The notes beneath the pieces are model-generated. The model did not search any database and had not been told where the DNA came from. It was given only the letters and a program-made list of their open reading frames with translations. From Lentinus brumalis (Eukaryota > Basidiomycota > Agaricomycetes > Polyporales > Polyporaceae), in contig MARA01000013.1 of NCBI GenBank assembly GCA_001792895.1, positions 868,001 through 932,000 of the forward strand: a stretch of DNA of 64,000 nucleotides, written 5' to 3'. The position numbers and the translations under genes are program-made. Below are positions 22,955 to 34,556 of this stretch, piece after piece. The first letter of the stretch is position 1. Each line of letters begins with the position of its first letter.

Positions 22955-24348
22955 ATGGCAAAACGTAGCGGAGGCAAGAGACGCTCTCGCCGCTGTAAGG
23001 TATGCAGACGACTACCTCGATTGGTCTGACTGGCACAAACGATGTTCTCTCCTCAGATTCCCTTCCCCCGATACTCGCAACTGTATTACGGAAGCGCACG
23101 GGGCGTGCATGAGTGGAACCACTCAATTGTTCATGAGGTAGGGGAAGTACTTATTGATCGTAGTTACTCAGACTAACCTCGTTGATAGCACAATGCCGAG
23201 AAGCTAGTCACCGCATTACTGTACCCTGTCAAAGTCAACAACTCGCGCATGGTCAAGTTGCCTGTGTCTGTTGACTATGAGGACGCTGTGGACGCCACCG
23301 GATGGGTCGCTGATGTTGAGACATGCGACTGGTTCCCGCATGGCTCGAGGTACACCGAGGTCGGCAACCTCGCAGGCGCGGGACGTCCTCTCACCAACAG
23401 GTACACGATTGTGACGTCCCGGCTTCAAGAGAAAGCTCCAATCAATGAATGTATACTTTCAAAATTTGCGATAACCACGCGCGGCAACGTCCTAGTCCTC
23501 CGCCACGGCCGCCACCACTCCGTCCACGTCACCAACCTTCACTCTGCAGAGCGACAGTTCGTCGACATCTTGGTCCATCAGTAAGCGCTCGACACAGTTG
23601 GCGATCTGTGACCCTGCGTTCTTACTGGTACTTGCTATCGATCAGATTGTTGAGCTCAAACTAGGAGCCGAGTCACTCGTTACAAGTGCGAACCGAGGAT
23701 CGCAACCACACTCGTCATCGCTTGCATATTGTTCTTCGTACTTCGTCCGATGTCCAACCAGTCCCATGTACTTGATTGTCTTCTACTTTATCACTCATCT
23801 TCCCCAGTACGTTCTCTGCGATCTCTACTTATGCGCCGTCATGACGCATACTCAACGTCTTCATCGTGCCCAGCAGACAAGGGTATGCGAACAATGGATC
23901 CCTCAAAGAAGTCTATGAATTATGTGAGTCATCGTATTGGGCCTTCTGACGACGCCGGAGAGCGCTGAAGATGAAGCAAAGGCGGCGGCCCTGAACATAG
24001 TGAGCTTCAGCGGTCGTCCCGATCCCCGTAGTGTCGAATACTTCTGGGGTATCAGAATGACGGATGTTGTCGTACAGGCGTCAGAATCTTGACCCTTGGT
24101 CAATTTCCGTCTACTGTCGATGTTTGTGCAGTCGCGGAAACTCGCACAAGCCCTGAACCTCGTTCGCTGTTGCAGAGTTACGCGTGTCCACCCAAGACGA
24201 GGAATTGGAGGCTATTGTCTTCGCCTCTGACATCCGCCGTCTGTCGAGCTACGCCGCATACAAGAAGCCTGACGCAGTTCCTCGAACTGTAACCAAGCTC
24301 GAGCGAACCCGGGCTATCGTCCACGAATCGGAATGGTGGGCAGTATGA
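22955..24348 (+). CDS. hypothetical multi-exon protein
   Basis: Starts MAKRSGGKRRSRRCK, a very basic N-terminus. Introns with clear borders lead to IPFPRYSQLYYGSARGV, then HNAEKLVTALLYPVKVNNSR, WVADVETCDWFPHGSRY and VLVLRHGRHHSVHVTN. Downstream blocks look coding and are joinable: GYANNGSLKEVYEL, EDEAKAAALNIVSFSG with RPDPRSVEYFWGIRMTDVV, and EELEAIVFASDIRRLSSYAA, ending HESEWWAV at 24348. The middle (23590-23900) is uncertain and the 3' part could be a separate gene. The pattern (basic start, DWFPHGSR block) resembles orphan families of Agaricomycetes, but I cannot name one. Confidence 0.5.
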
Positions 24349-24707
24349 CTGTAATCCCGTGTTCCGACTGCCGAGAGTTCGACGGAGGGTTGGTTCTGCC
24401 GGGCTATACTATAAGCATGTGTCGGCTTAGCGTTCGAAGAAAGGACTTAGCTCCTACTGGAGTAGGCGCGTCAGGGTAAGAAGTCTAGCATGACCTTCGT
24501 CCTTGTGAACAACCACTCTAATCCCAACCTGGAATGTTCACGACGTACTCAAAGGGTCTTATCAGGGACTACCTTCGCGAACACTCTCCGCCGTTGACCA
24601 GCTGACTCGAGCAGGGACCACACACGTCCGCGGCCGCCGAAGATCCAGGCGCACTTTTGACTCAGGTCGATAACTCTCCCGACTTGGCGCTTTCAACCGG
24701 AGCTGCT

Positions 24708-24715
24708 ATATAAGA
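24708..24715 (+). promoter_or_regulatory. TATA box of the R1 gene
   Basis: TATATAAG lies 84 bases upstream of the R1 start codon in a pyrimidine-rich leader. Confidence 0.55.
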
Positions 24716-24798
24716 AGCTGAATCTACCAGCAGTTGTCATCGCAGACTGTCGAAGCCGGGGTTGTACTTCATCCTCTCCCACAATCCCACGACCGCCG

Positions 24799-27670
24799 AT
24801 GCTCGAGGAAACAGACAGCCGATCCGTCTTCGTTGTCAAGCGAAATGGACGACTTCAACCTTTTGCGCGACGCAAGTTGCACTACTCCCTGACAAGCTTA
24901 GCATGGGGACTGAAGCTCTCGTCTGCCGACCTTGAGGAATTATCAGACGCAATTGCTCATGGGCTCACTATTCAGATATCGTCTGTCGATCTGCGGGTGC
25001 GTCTCGCCGGTTCTGACTGCGCTGTGCACTGATGCCGTTACAGTTGCACAGCGCGACGACGATTGCCAATTACGCGACAAGGCACCCTGACTATTCCATC
25101 TTGGCCGGCAGAGTGTATGTCTCGAATCTTCACAAGTCTATAGACAAGTCCTTTACCCTGTGGGTTACCAACTATGGAGAGGGTGAGCCGCCTTCTTGAG
25201 ACAAAGTTGGTATGGTCGTGCTGATGTGTTTCTATTTTCGACAGGTAAGGAACCTCTGCTGGATCCAACGCTTGTGCACCTCGTACAGCGACTCGGACCG
25301 GAACTGGACGACGCTATCGTTCACTCCCGGGACTTTATGTTCTCTTAGTATGTGCAGCTCTCTGGCTGGCTGAATCTGAGTGTTTCAGCTCACGCTCGCG
25401 ACGTTTGTCTTTGCAGCGGCTCTATCCATTCTCTAGCGCATTCTTATCTCCTCCGCGTTCACGGCCGTGTCATCGAACGCCCGCAGTTCGTGTATATGAG
25501 AGTTGCTCTCAGTATCCACAAAGAAAACCTCAAGTTGGTCTTTCAAACTTACGAAGCACTGTCCCAACATCTGTTCACGTTTGCAACTCCAACGCTTGCC
25601 AATGCTGGCACCCTTCATCCGAACTTCGCGTCCTGCTTCCTGTATATACCAGACTCGTCTGCACCCGAAAGGTTACTCCGCAGTGCTCATGATCTTGACC
25701 TCTTCTGGCTCGCGGACGGCGGCATTGGCTTGTCATTGGGTGGTGTTCCCTCCAAACGGTGAGTGTCAGTCTTGGATCACAGAAGCTCTCGTCTTACGAC
25801 ACTGATTGTCTTATCAGCGCTCGTCCTCGACTGCAGCCAGGAATTACTCCCCTGATGCGAGTGTACGACGAACATGCTGAGTATACCTCGATGTGCCGAC
25901 AAACCCGTCCTGCCGCCGCCACGGTCCACCTTCCGATATGGCACGGAGATACACGACAATTCGTGACTTGTCGGACTTCGAGGGCTGCCCCCGATGAACG
26001 CGTCTATAATCTGTACCCAAGTCTATGGATCCCAGACATATTGTACGCACGCTCTCTGTTCCCATTGCATATGCTCTGACGGTAGCGCTTCCCTCCAGCA
26101 TGCAGCGATCCGAATCCGACCAAACCTGGCGGCTTTTCGACCCTTCCGACACTCCCAACCTGCTTAACTCGTTCGGCGACGATTTTACTGCCCACTATCT
26201 CGAGTATGAGAACACGGTTCCATCAGTGGCAGAGCTCTCCGCCCGTGAACTTTGGATCACCATCTCTCGCGCTCAGGAGGAATCGGGCACGCCATTCCTC
26301 ATGTTCCAGGACGCGATCAATAGTGAGTGCTTGTACCTGGAGTACAAAGCAGCGCTCACCCAGCCATGATGGCGCCGATAGGAAAGAACAACGAAGGCCA
26401 TCTTGGAGTGGTGAAGACCTCCAACTTGTGCACGGAAATCGTCCAATACGCCTCTCGTGACCAAACTGCCGTGTGCACCTTGGCCTCCATTGCCGTACCC
26501 CGCTTTGTTCTCCCTGACGGCAGCTATGACTTTCCAAGTCTTCACAAGATGACGAAATTGGCCGTCCTCGGCACCGATGCGCTCATCGACGTCGCCTCAT
26601 ATCCGACCAAGAACGCCCAGGCGTCCGCCACAAAGACACGAGCAATCGGCATTGGGATACAGGGTTTAGCAGACGTCTTCAAGGCAATGCGGTTGCCGTT
26701 TGAATCGAAGGACGCTCGCGCCGTCAACATCGATATCTTCGAGACCATCTACCACGCGTCTTATGACGCGAGCTGCGACCTCGCCGCGCAACACGGGCCT
26801 TATCCGTCGTTTTCAGGTTCTCCTGCCTCTGCTGGTCAGTTCCAACACGATATGTGGCCCGGCGCCACGCCCACTGGCCGATACGATTTCGCGGCTCTCC
26901 ATCGTCGGGTCGATGAACATGGGCTTCGGAACTCCATGTTGACGACACAGATGCCCACGGCGTCCACTGCCCGTCTTCTTGGCAACGCCGATGGCGTGGA
27001 ACCTTGTACAAGGTGCGTGGCTAGCTACCTGACGAGGTCCATGCTCACGTCCTCTGCACAGCAACATTGTCATTCATCGAATCCTGAGCGGCGACTATCC
27101 TGAAATTTGTCCGTGGTTAGCTCGCGACTTACATGGGCGTGGATTGTGGAACGAAGAGCTCCGACTCAGCCTACTGAGAAACCACGGTCTGTTTATTCGT
27201 AGATCCAGGTAGTTTTGACATCTCACACGCGTTCAGGCTCTATTCAGAACATTGCGTCGGTTCCCGCCGACGTCAAAGACGTATACAAGACTGCTTGGGA
27301 GATAGACCCTTTGTCGATCATCGACATGGCGGCTGACCGCGGGCCTTTCATTGATCAGACCCAGTCAATGTCGCTGAATATCGTGCGGCCTTCGCCTGAA
27401 TATCTCGTGAGTTCTGCCCTACATATTCGCTCTACAACGCTTTACATATCACTCTCTCTCCAGCTTGAACTACAGTTACATGCGTGGCGGCGAGGACTCA
27501 AGACTGGCCTGTATTACATGCGGACCCAAGCCCCGACGTACGCTTCCCCCTGGGGCGTTGGCCCCGACCTGTCAGTGACTGACAGTCCTAGCGACAAGTT
27601 GGACGGTGAAGCGACTATCGCGACGCAAGCACAGGCTGTCGTCATACCTTGCGAGGGTTGTTCGGGGTGA
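24799..27670 (+). CDS. ribonucleoside-diphosphate reductase large subunit (R1), divergent
   Basis: Ten exons: 24799-24996, 25044-25182, 25245-25347, 25417-25758, 25818-26042, 26099-26322, 26382-27012, 27062-27186, 27237-27406, 27464-27670. They total 2364 nt and code for 787 residues in one frame. R1 reduces ribonucleoside diphosphates to deoxyribonucleotides using a radical supplied by R2. Seen in order: a degraded ATP cone (FVVKRNGRLQPFARRK), HPDYSILAGRVYVSNLHK, SYLLRVHGRVIERPQ, ASCFLY (active-site Cys), GGIGLS, WIPDIFMQR, SNLCTEIVQY (Asn-x-Cys-x-Glu catalytic triad), AVCTLAS (second redox Cys), GVQGLAD-like IGIQGLADVF, MPTAST, GSIQNI, DQTQS, GLKTGLYYMRT (Tyr pair for radical transfer) and C-terminal CEGCSG (C-x2-C shuttle). 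Catalytic residues are all kept. The GTxGxSNG-type loop after GGIGL and the linker before the final Cys pair are much shorter than in housekeeping R1. Probably an accessory copy; it may be active. Confidence 0.9.
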
Positions 27671-28167
27671 CGGAGTCTTGTGCCATTCGAATTGTTCAAT
27701 AGCAAACGATCTTGGTCTCTCGGATGCCGGTTTCTTGTACTCATAGTTCGTCGTACGCATCCAATGTACTTGTAACCGATCTTGTACACGTATCATCTCT
27801 GTTCGCTATGCAGAATATCATGACGCTATCTTCGTGACATAGCCCCGAGACGCGCTATGATGATTCCTTGACTGGCAGTCGCCTGCAGCTGCGTCAGGGC
27901 CTTAGTCTCTATGCAATCTGGATGTTGTCGTCGAAGATGGACCACACTGTCAGATCGACTATGTTCAGCAGGGAAGCATGATGCCTCTGCACGACGTTGA
28001 TCTGCACAACCATGTCATTGACATGTTGCTTACCTCAAACAGTTTCACTAGCGGAAGAATCGTTTCAGGCGCACTCAATCTCATGTCAGACTGGTGTCAG
28101 AGACGAGGGACGTTAGACCAAGAGGTAAGTACAGTTGACATTTGACTAGCAGACCCCGTACATAGCT
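27671..28167. other. intergenic region, no supported gene
   Basis: The 3' flanks of R1 and of the convergent minus-strand gene; no motif seen. Confidence 0.5.
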
Positions 28168-29232
28168 TCAATAGTCCGGACCACTCGCTATCGTACTGGT
28201 AAACTTCATTTGAGGCTGAGTAATCACCACCGGAGGGCGCGGCTTCTGCAAGAGCCAGTATAAAGAATTCAACATGAAGGTAACTGTCTTCGACCCCGTG
28301 ACGGCTTCAGTACGGACTAGAGTGCATTCAATCATGACAATGTCGCCTCCCTCGATCTGTCCAAGCGATATCTTGTTGAGTGGGTTTTTCCCACTGAAAG
28401 AACCACGGCAGTCGTACACTTCGTCGTGGGCCTATGTGTTTGATTCACTCATTAGGCAAATAGGCTGAAGACAAACTGGAGCACATACCGGCACACCTTC
28501 GTCATCATTGACCGGCGACATCACTGTCAAGCTCTCCACCCCGGTCAGAGCAACACTGGCTTCCTTGTTATGCAGCAACAGAACCGCGGCACGATCACGT
28601 TCGCGCACGAAGTCGACGACTGCACGCATCCGCGGCCTCGGTTCCGTTCGAGTGACTGCGAGTGTCCCTTCGGCAAACACTCCGATGATCCAGATCAGTA
28701 ACGGGTGGCCACGATACGTCCTATGCATCAACCGGGGGTTTTCGTCTACAACGGCCCAGGTCGAGTTGGGCGGAACGAACTCGATCGGAAACCAGACGCC
28801 CTCCTTGTTATGATAGCATAACAACTTGTATAAGTATCTGAACGATATCAGTCTACGAAACTTTCGCAAGCACGATGTGTAGCTACCCACCGCACATCAT
28901 CTGAGCTAACCCAGGTCTCGGTGACGACGTCAACCGCTCGAGGATTGTAGTTGTCCGTGTTGATATGAACAATTCTCTGTCCAGAAGGAGACGAGATCTC
29001 CATGACTACGTTCTTCGATACGCGTGATGTCCCGGCTTCCTGGCGATCGGCCACCTGAAACCTGGAGTAAAAACCAAGATTGCTTTAGCCCGAAGCTCGA
29101 CCTGGTAGCCTCGTACCACGAGCACCTCACTCGCTTGACTGGGGTCTGAGGCAAGCTCGACTCGCCCCCAGTCTGAGCTTCGGCGTCCCTCTTTTGCCGC
29201 AAGGGAATCGACGGGGGCTGCGTTTCAGACAT
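28168..29232 (-). CDS. hypothetical protein, multi-exon
   Basis: The model starts at 29232 (MSETQPPSIPLRQKRD). After TPVKR an intron (GTGAGG...TTTCAG) leads in phase 0 to VADRQEAGTSRVSKNVVMEI and ETWVSSDDVR. A 38-bp intron leads to LISFRYLYKLLCYHNKEGVW, WAVVDENPRLMHRTYRG, MRAVVDFVRERDRAAVLL and VESLTVMSPVNDDEGVP. The last exon has YDCRGSFSGKNPLNK, GQIEGGDIVMIECTLVR and FMLNSLYWLLQKPRPP, with a stop at 28168. The GGDIVMIECTLVR and SLYWLLQKP segments look like orphan Agaricomycete proteins, but I cannot name a domain. The R1 gene converges on it. Confidence 0.55.
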
Positions 29233-29239
29233 GACGCAA

Positions 29240-29939
29240 GGCAGTAGAAGTGAGCTACCGACCGATACGCAGACGCTATTTGTAGTGGGAATAGCGTTCA
29301 CCCTGCGTCAGTCGAATATTTAGACAGTAGCCGTCGCTATCACGGGGCACGACACACCATAGGGTAGTCTCCAGTCTAACTAGAACTAGTAAACCAAAGC
29401 TCTCCATGAGCTCATGGTCAGTTACGGTATTGGTAGCTCACGCCGTACCAGCTGACTCGTCTGTCGTATAAGCAATCAAGGGAGAGCCGACGTGGACGGA
29501 AGAAGCACTAGTAGACGTGGTGTGAGGGCCTAGTCAGGGTGAACACGGGCGCCGACGCTAGCGGGGCCTTGTCGCGTGGGATTGAGTTGTTGTTCATCCT
29601 ATACAACAACATTTTTATTAGAGCGTATCTGCAACCGGATTTGAACTCAAATCCCGTACGATGGCTAGAGGTCGTGAAGGCTGGAGCCGATGCGCTCCAC
29701 ATCTGACTCTTTCCTCCGATTGTATCTGGTTCTGGTTTCACTTTTCAGGTTCTGAGCCCGTTGCAGATAAGCTCTTGATGAGCACGTCGTGTCGAAGTCC
29801 CTGAAGAAGTCCACCCGAGGGGAGGGGGGACTCCGAAGTCGCTAACTGCACTGACGTGTCACTGTGATCAAGATCGCCAAGATACAAACATACGCCCTAT
29901 GCTGTCACCACCGCACAAACACACTCGAAGATCGGACGT
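29240..29939. other. intergenic region with a tRNA-like or hairpin sequence
   Basis: Between 29625 and 29710 the minus strand holds GGATTTG-AGTT-CAAATCC, a perfect 7-bp stem resembling a T-arm, but no matching acceptor or anticodon arm. No gene seen. Confidence 0.35.
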
Positions 29940-30731
29940 CTACAGAACACCACCCATGACGACGACAAACTCCACCTGCGTTCCCACTCTTTGTTCGGAC
30001 AAGCCATGGAAGCATGAATGAGAACCCTCCGGAAAAAGGTCGATGTAACGGAACACGTCCTTCGTCACGTCCTGGTCACCCAGCATGCGGCGAGGACGTT
30101 CGTCGGTCGCGCCCGCGTACCGGTTATTACCGAGAAACAAAGACCTGTCGTCCAGTTCGGAGTAGAAGCAGTCGTCGATGGAAAGGAGTACGTCCCAGAC
30201 GGTCAACGGGCCCGGGTGTGGAGCAGCACTCACGGATACCACAAGGTCCGGCTGACCGTCCAGCACGAATCGCAGGGTACAATGCCTCCGTATTGATTCG
30301 AATGCGGGTAGGATGAGGAGTTCGGCGTTGCGCTCGACGAGGGACTCCGCTCTGGTCTCCCGCAGATCCCACTTCAGGAGAGGACCGGCCAGGAACGATG
30401 ACAGACCAGTCGCACAACATGCGCCTTCAGGACAGACCGTCGCTTCCACAGTTGGCGTCCGAAGATCCATATGCAGGTCGGTACCAGCGTCAGCGTGGAG
30501 AAAAGGTATGTGTTCGGGGGCGGTTCGTTCTGTCGGACCATCGTCATCGTCCTGAATCTCGCCACTGATGCACACCTGTCCCACTGCGAGATTCACATAA
30601 GCGACAAACACAGCTTCCTCAACGCAATCAAGACGTACCTCCGTTCTCATCCACGTGTATGGGAATGTTATGCGCCAAGAGCTGTGCGCCGATATCATGC
30701 GCCGAACCATGCAACTGCGAAATCTACACAT
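29940..30731 (-). CDS. DUF6699-like hypothetical protein
   Basis: A single open frame of 263 codons. The core pattern is LAGPLLKWDLRET, about 20 residues, ILPAFESIRRHCTLRFVL, VVSVSA and then GPLTVWDVLLSIDDCFYSEL. This order (LL-WDLR, a short beta segment, then LTV-DVL-aI) is what I know from the DUF6699 family, common and of unknown function in basidiomycetes. The N-terminal 60 residues may belong to another exon or be non-coding. No membrane segment is evident. Neighbours on both sides are minus-strand orphan genes. Confidence 0.55.
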   Translation of the reverse strand: MCRFRSCMVRRMISAHSSWRITFPYTWMRTEVRLDCVEEAVFVAYVNLAVGQVCISGEIQDDDDGPTERTAPEHIPFLHADAGTDLHMDLRTPTVEATVCPEGACCATGLSSFLAGPLLKWDLRETRAESLVERNAELLILPAFESIRRHCTLRFVLDGQPDLVVSVSAAPHPGPLTVWDVLLSIDDCFYSELDDRSLFLGNNRYAGATDERPRRMLGDQDVTKDVFRYIDLFPEGSHSCFHGLSEQRVGTQVEFVVVMGGVL

Positions 30732-30956
30732 AAGCTCTCATCTGGATCACAATGATTGAACCACGAACTTCGAACAGGTCGTAAACATCCATATCTGAAC
30801 ACAGGGCGTATTGCGCGTCCGAGTTCTGCGAACAGCACCACAAATTAGATCGCGTTATAGATGCGTAACGTTCCAAGCACTAACTTCCAATACATAGTCC
30901 AATACTGCGTTGGTAGGATCCTGAGGCAGCATACACGTCAGTAGAGCCAAAACTCA

Positions 30957-31935
30957 TCACGAAATGAAACTGACTGTGGTCCCACGATTCATGCCTTCAG
31001 TATCCTGCTCGAAATCGTCCATTTCATCAACCACGGTCATGTTGTCGTACCCTTCTGCATCCTGATCGCCGACTTGCCCCGAACGATGCTTCATCTTGTA
31101 GTAGTGTACGAACACGCACTGGTCCATAGTGCTCCCATCGTCGCACGTCCACCCTGGCACTCCCGCGATAGCACGTCGGCTCGTAGGGCCTGCGCGTGAG
31201 TGCTGAAATGAAAGCGCCGCGTCCTCGATATCGAATGATGGAACCCGAGAAGACAAGTCCGGGCTCACGGACCCAAACTTGCCTTGCAACTCGCCCTGGA
31301 AAGTAGCCACAGCCCATCGCCGTGTCTTGACGGTCCCGGACACAAACATCAATTGCTGCAGCACAAGTCCGAGTTCCAGATGGCAGTTGGCATAATCCAC
31401 CCATTTCTGGATGTGCTCACGCATGTACGCCGATATGACGCTCCGCGAAGCCGTTATATGCGTTACAGCGGCGGCGTCTAAGAGCAGGAACGCCCCTTCG
31501 TCCTCCTTGCACTCGAAACGATATCTCTCCGTACCGGAGTTGTTCCAAATCCTTCAAGGTAGTCAGCGACTGCAGTGTAAGCACGATTCGCACTTACCGT
31601 CTCCAATCACGGTCCGGGGTATCGCTGTCATTCTGTACCCGTCGTAGGCCCCGGCCGAGCAACAGCGGACTTGCGATCTCTTCATTGATACCATGGCGCT
31701 CGTTCTGGCCAACATCGAGCGTGACGTGGTCAACAGGGGCATTACCGCGTGGTTGTCCCTCTCCCTGTCCCTTCAGACAATTGAACAGAGACGTGAACTC
31801 TCCTTCGAAGATGTACCCGACGGCGCCGACTTCAACCTCGCCAGCACCCGGACAAGGATCTGGGGTCCATAGTGGATAGCCATGTCCAAGGTGATACATT
31901 TGCGCGGCGTACGTGTCCCAGGCAGGTGCAGCCAT
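30957..31935 (-). CDS. LGxGYPLW-type Agaricomycete hypothetical protein
   Basis: Exon 1 starts at 31935 with MAAPAWDTYAAQMYHLGHGY, then PLWTPDPCPG, VEVGAVGYIFEGEFTSLFN and ends PDRDWR. A GTAAGTGCG intron leads to IWNNSGTERYRFECKEDEG and AFLLLDAAAVTHI. The rest has SAYMREHIQKWVDYANC, VLQQLMFVSGTVKTRRWA and MDQCVFVHYYKMKHRS, ending at 30957. Proteins with a LGxGYPLW-P-P start, a GDVGYI-type repeat and a late DQCVF-x-Y-x-K segment are numerous in Agaricomycetes. They have no assigned function that I know. An inverted-repeat element ends 40 bp upstream of the start codon and may supply or disturb its promoter. Confidence 0.7.
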
Positions 31936-31974
31936 GACGGGCGTATTGAGGAAGAAATGGGAAGAGGAAGAGGC

Positions 31975-32234
31975 GTGATACTGTAGAGATCAGACCATAG
32001 CCGCGCGTCACACGGCGCGTCACCGCGCCGCTATTTGTCCCTCGGTCACAGGTCACCGGGCCCGCCGCCGCGTGTGACAGCCTCAAGTGGCCCGTTTTCG
32101 GGCGTTCAAGGGCCAAATGCGGCAATTTTCGCCGCCTCACACCTCGTCGGGCTCACCGCCGCTATGTCGACCGTATGGGCGGGTGTCACACACCAGACTT
32201 CCGCCGCCACGGTCTGATCTCTACAATATTTCAC
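31975..32234. mobile_element. MITE-like terminal inverted repeat element, about 260 bp
   Basis: The ends are inverted copies: TGTAGAGATCAGACC at 31982-31996 and its exact complement at 32211-32225. A further 6-9 bases on the outer side match less well (both ends begin GTGA). The interior is GC-rich and has no coding frame. No clear target-site duplication was found, so superfamily is open. It lies directly upstream of the 30957-31935 gene. Confidence 0.7.
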
Positions 32235-32436
32235 AGTGCAAGGTCGAGCAGCAAACTCTGCAACGGGAGAAGCTCCTACAGCCCAAGACCAGTCCTCCAG
32301 TCCACGCGCAAATTAAGCCACGTGCGAACTGTAGCGCTCAGTCAGCCTGTATAGCGGAGCAGTAACTTAGTAAGCATCCAAGTCGCACAGCATTGAGGAG
32401 TATTCCCTGGACACAACAGCTCGTCACCTTGGAGCC

Positions 32437-32694
32437 ATGTCATACCCACAGACATACAGTAGGTACACACCACTTACTGAATTGGCATTGTCATGTCCAG
32501 ATGTACCTGACGACACTTGGCTCGACTTGCAGCCGACCGCTATCAAGCCATCGAGGTGTAGAAGACGCGTCAGAACCAGCGGCGGCACTCAGGCCTCAGG
32601 CGGCAGCAGGCTTGCATTGAGGCCTACACGAGTCCGGCATCCGAACCGGAACGGTGCGGGAAAGGGAAAGAGAACGCGATCGCGATCTTGGTGA
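32437..32694 (+). CDS. small basic hypothetical protein
   Basis: An 85-codon frame starting MSYPQTYSRYTPLTELALSC and ending in a basic stretch GAGKGKRTRSRSW. It is not spliced as read. No family recognised. The even reading of the first 40 codons (LTELALSCPDVPDDTWLDLQ) favours a real or recently real gene, but small size makes this weak. Confidence 0.3.
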   Translation: MSYPQTYSRYTPLTELALSCPDVPDDTWLDLQPTAIKPSRCRRRVRTSGGTQASGGSRLALRPTRVRHPNRNGAGKGKRTRSRSW

Positions 32695-32699
32695 TCGCC

Positions 32700-34556
32700 C
32701 TTGTGGCTGTCATTTGGCTACATACGCACCCATATGCGAGTCGATGAGCGCGAATCCTGTTTCCCCTCCCCCATCCACGCGTTGTTACTCACAAGAAATG
32801 GTACAGCGCACGTAAGCTAGAGCACCACAGCCAAGCACGACGCAGCGACCAGGCAATCGGTGTGGAAGTCTGCAGGTGAGTAACCGACGAAGTTTACGCG
32901 CGTACTACGTGTTAAACTCACGACCATTCCGTGGAGATAGCTTCTTCGGCAGCCTCAGCGCGCGGGTAGTGCGGCCGCAAATCGGACACGTCTCGACGGC
33001 GTATATGCGATTGCAGACTCGGTGAACTGCCATTGATCAGACCTAAGAATACGACGAGTCCGACTGATATTCAATCTAGTAACCGTTAAGTACAAGCAGT
33101 GAATCAGATCTTGCATCTCGGATACGTTGTTGGCGAGGTATCGGCCGGATGGCAGACGCTGTCGTGGACATCCCTCATTGCCTAAGTATCACCCGCAGAC
33201 TCTGGCCCACGCAGCTAACGCTCAAAATCAGTCAGAGCCACATCGGACTCATGTTTGAGCACGCCGTGGCTCCCCAAGCCGGGCCGTAGCCGCGGTTTTT
33301 GAGCCAAACCCGGCTCTGCATATCATTAAGGCACGGCCCTCAGCATATGCGCTCCTCCTACGTCGGGCTCAAACGTGCATGGGTGGCCGTCTAGCTGTCT
33401 ACGTAGTCGGGAAGTGATTCCCTGTCGACCTATTACCGTCCTAGGCGGGACTTCGATCTACGCCGGTGATACCTACCAGTGCGCTCGTCGTCTCCACGTG
33501 CACGCGCATATGGCATCAGTATCTTCCAATCATGAAGCTTGTCTGTTCAAACAGCTATCACAGTTCATGAGGCGTTTCGGTGCTCCGAACACGGTATCCA
33601 CTCCAGTCCTCTCCTCGAGGCTCCACCAAACACGATCCCAGGAGCCCTGGCATTCCGCCCATCGGTTGATTGGTCGCTCGATGGGCGATCGCTCCAGAAT
33701 ATTGACGTCGACCATGATTCGATATCGCGTCGGCCCGGTATGTAGGTGGTTCTCGCTAAACTCGGCTACAGGCTCCATTGATGCGTTTGGCAAGCAGTAA
33801 GTCGGAGCAGAAACCCGCCGACCGTCGTCGGAGACTCGGACTAAGTAGTTCTGTACCCTCGTCAAGCTGAATGTCGCAAGCTCGGCTCCAGGCTCGAGGC
33901 CGCACAAGCTGAATTCCGAGCTCTTACGTTACTAAACCCCATCGCTACAACTCGGGTCTAGCTGAACACATACCACCTTGGCAAGCTGACGACTTCGTGC
34001 CGAGCCCAATCGCTGGCAGGGACTACAGACAGCAACGGTCGTCTCACGCGTCGGCACGTCCGAGTCTATCGACTCCTCTGGCATGCCCGACATTGCCGAC
34101 GAAAGCCTTTCTCCCCCGCATATGGCGCGATCATCACCTAATTCATCTATGTTGCTCCGAGTCGTGGTCATATGCACACGTCAGCGACGGGCGCTGTTCC
34201 GTGCCAATGCTATGTCGGCCGCCGGGCGGCGGAGGGGGGCAATTACCAAGCATACCGACGTCTCCTTCACACCACTCATCCACCTATCCTACACCAGTGA
34301 TCTCTATCTGCAACGCGCGCGCCGAGCACAGTTCTGGAGACTACGTCCGCATTTAGGCGAGTTCCTGTACAAGTCGGGCGTATGACGACAGCATCTGTCT
34401 CTGAACCTCCCACCAATCCTTGCGGTAACATGCACCACTTTGTATTTCGCTCTACTTTAACAACAATCCACGCATAATGTCCTCAGGACGCCACAAAGAA
34501 TGAACAGAAGATGTCCGACACATGGGACCTATCTTCCCTCTTCTCGGGTATAACCG
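32700..34556. other. sparse region; weak minus-strand coding signal at 33530-33907
   Basis: Mostly non-coding. A 125-codon minus-strand frame at 33530-33907 contains YRIMVDVNILERSPIERPIN and could be an exon, but no partner exon was found. Repeated AAGCTCGGCT/CGGGCT words occur at 33240-33340 and 33880-33930. Confidence 0.35.

Noticed and set aside
29625..29710. tRNA gene on the minus strand
   Set aside because: Only a T-arm-like palindrome is visible; no acceptor pairing and no plausible anticodon loop.
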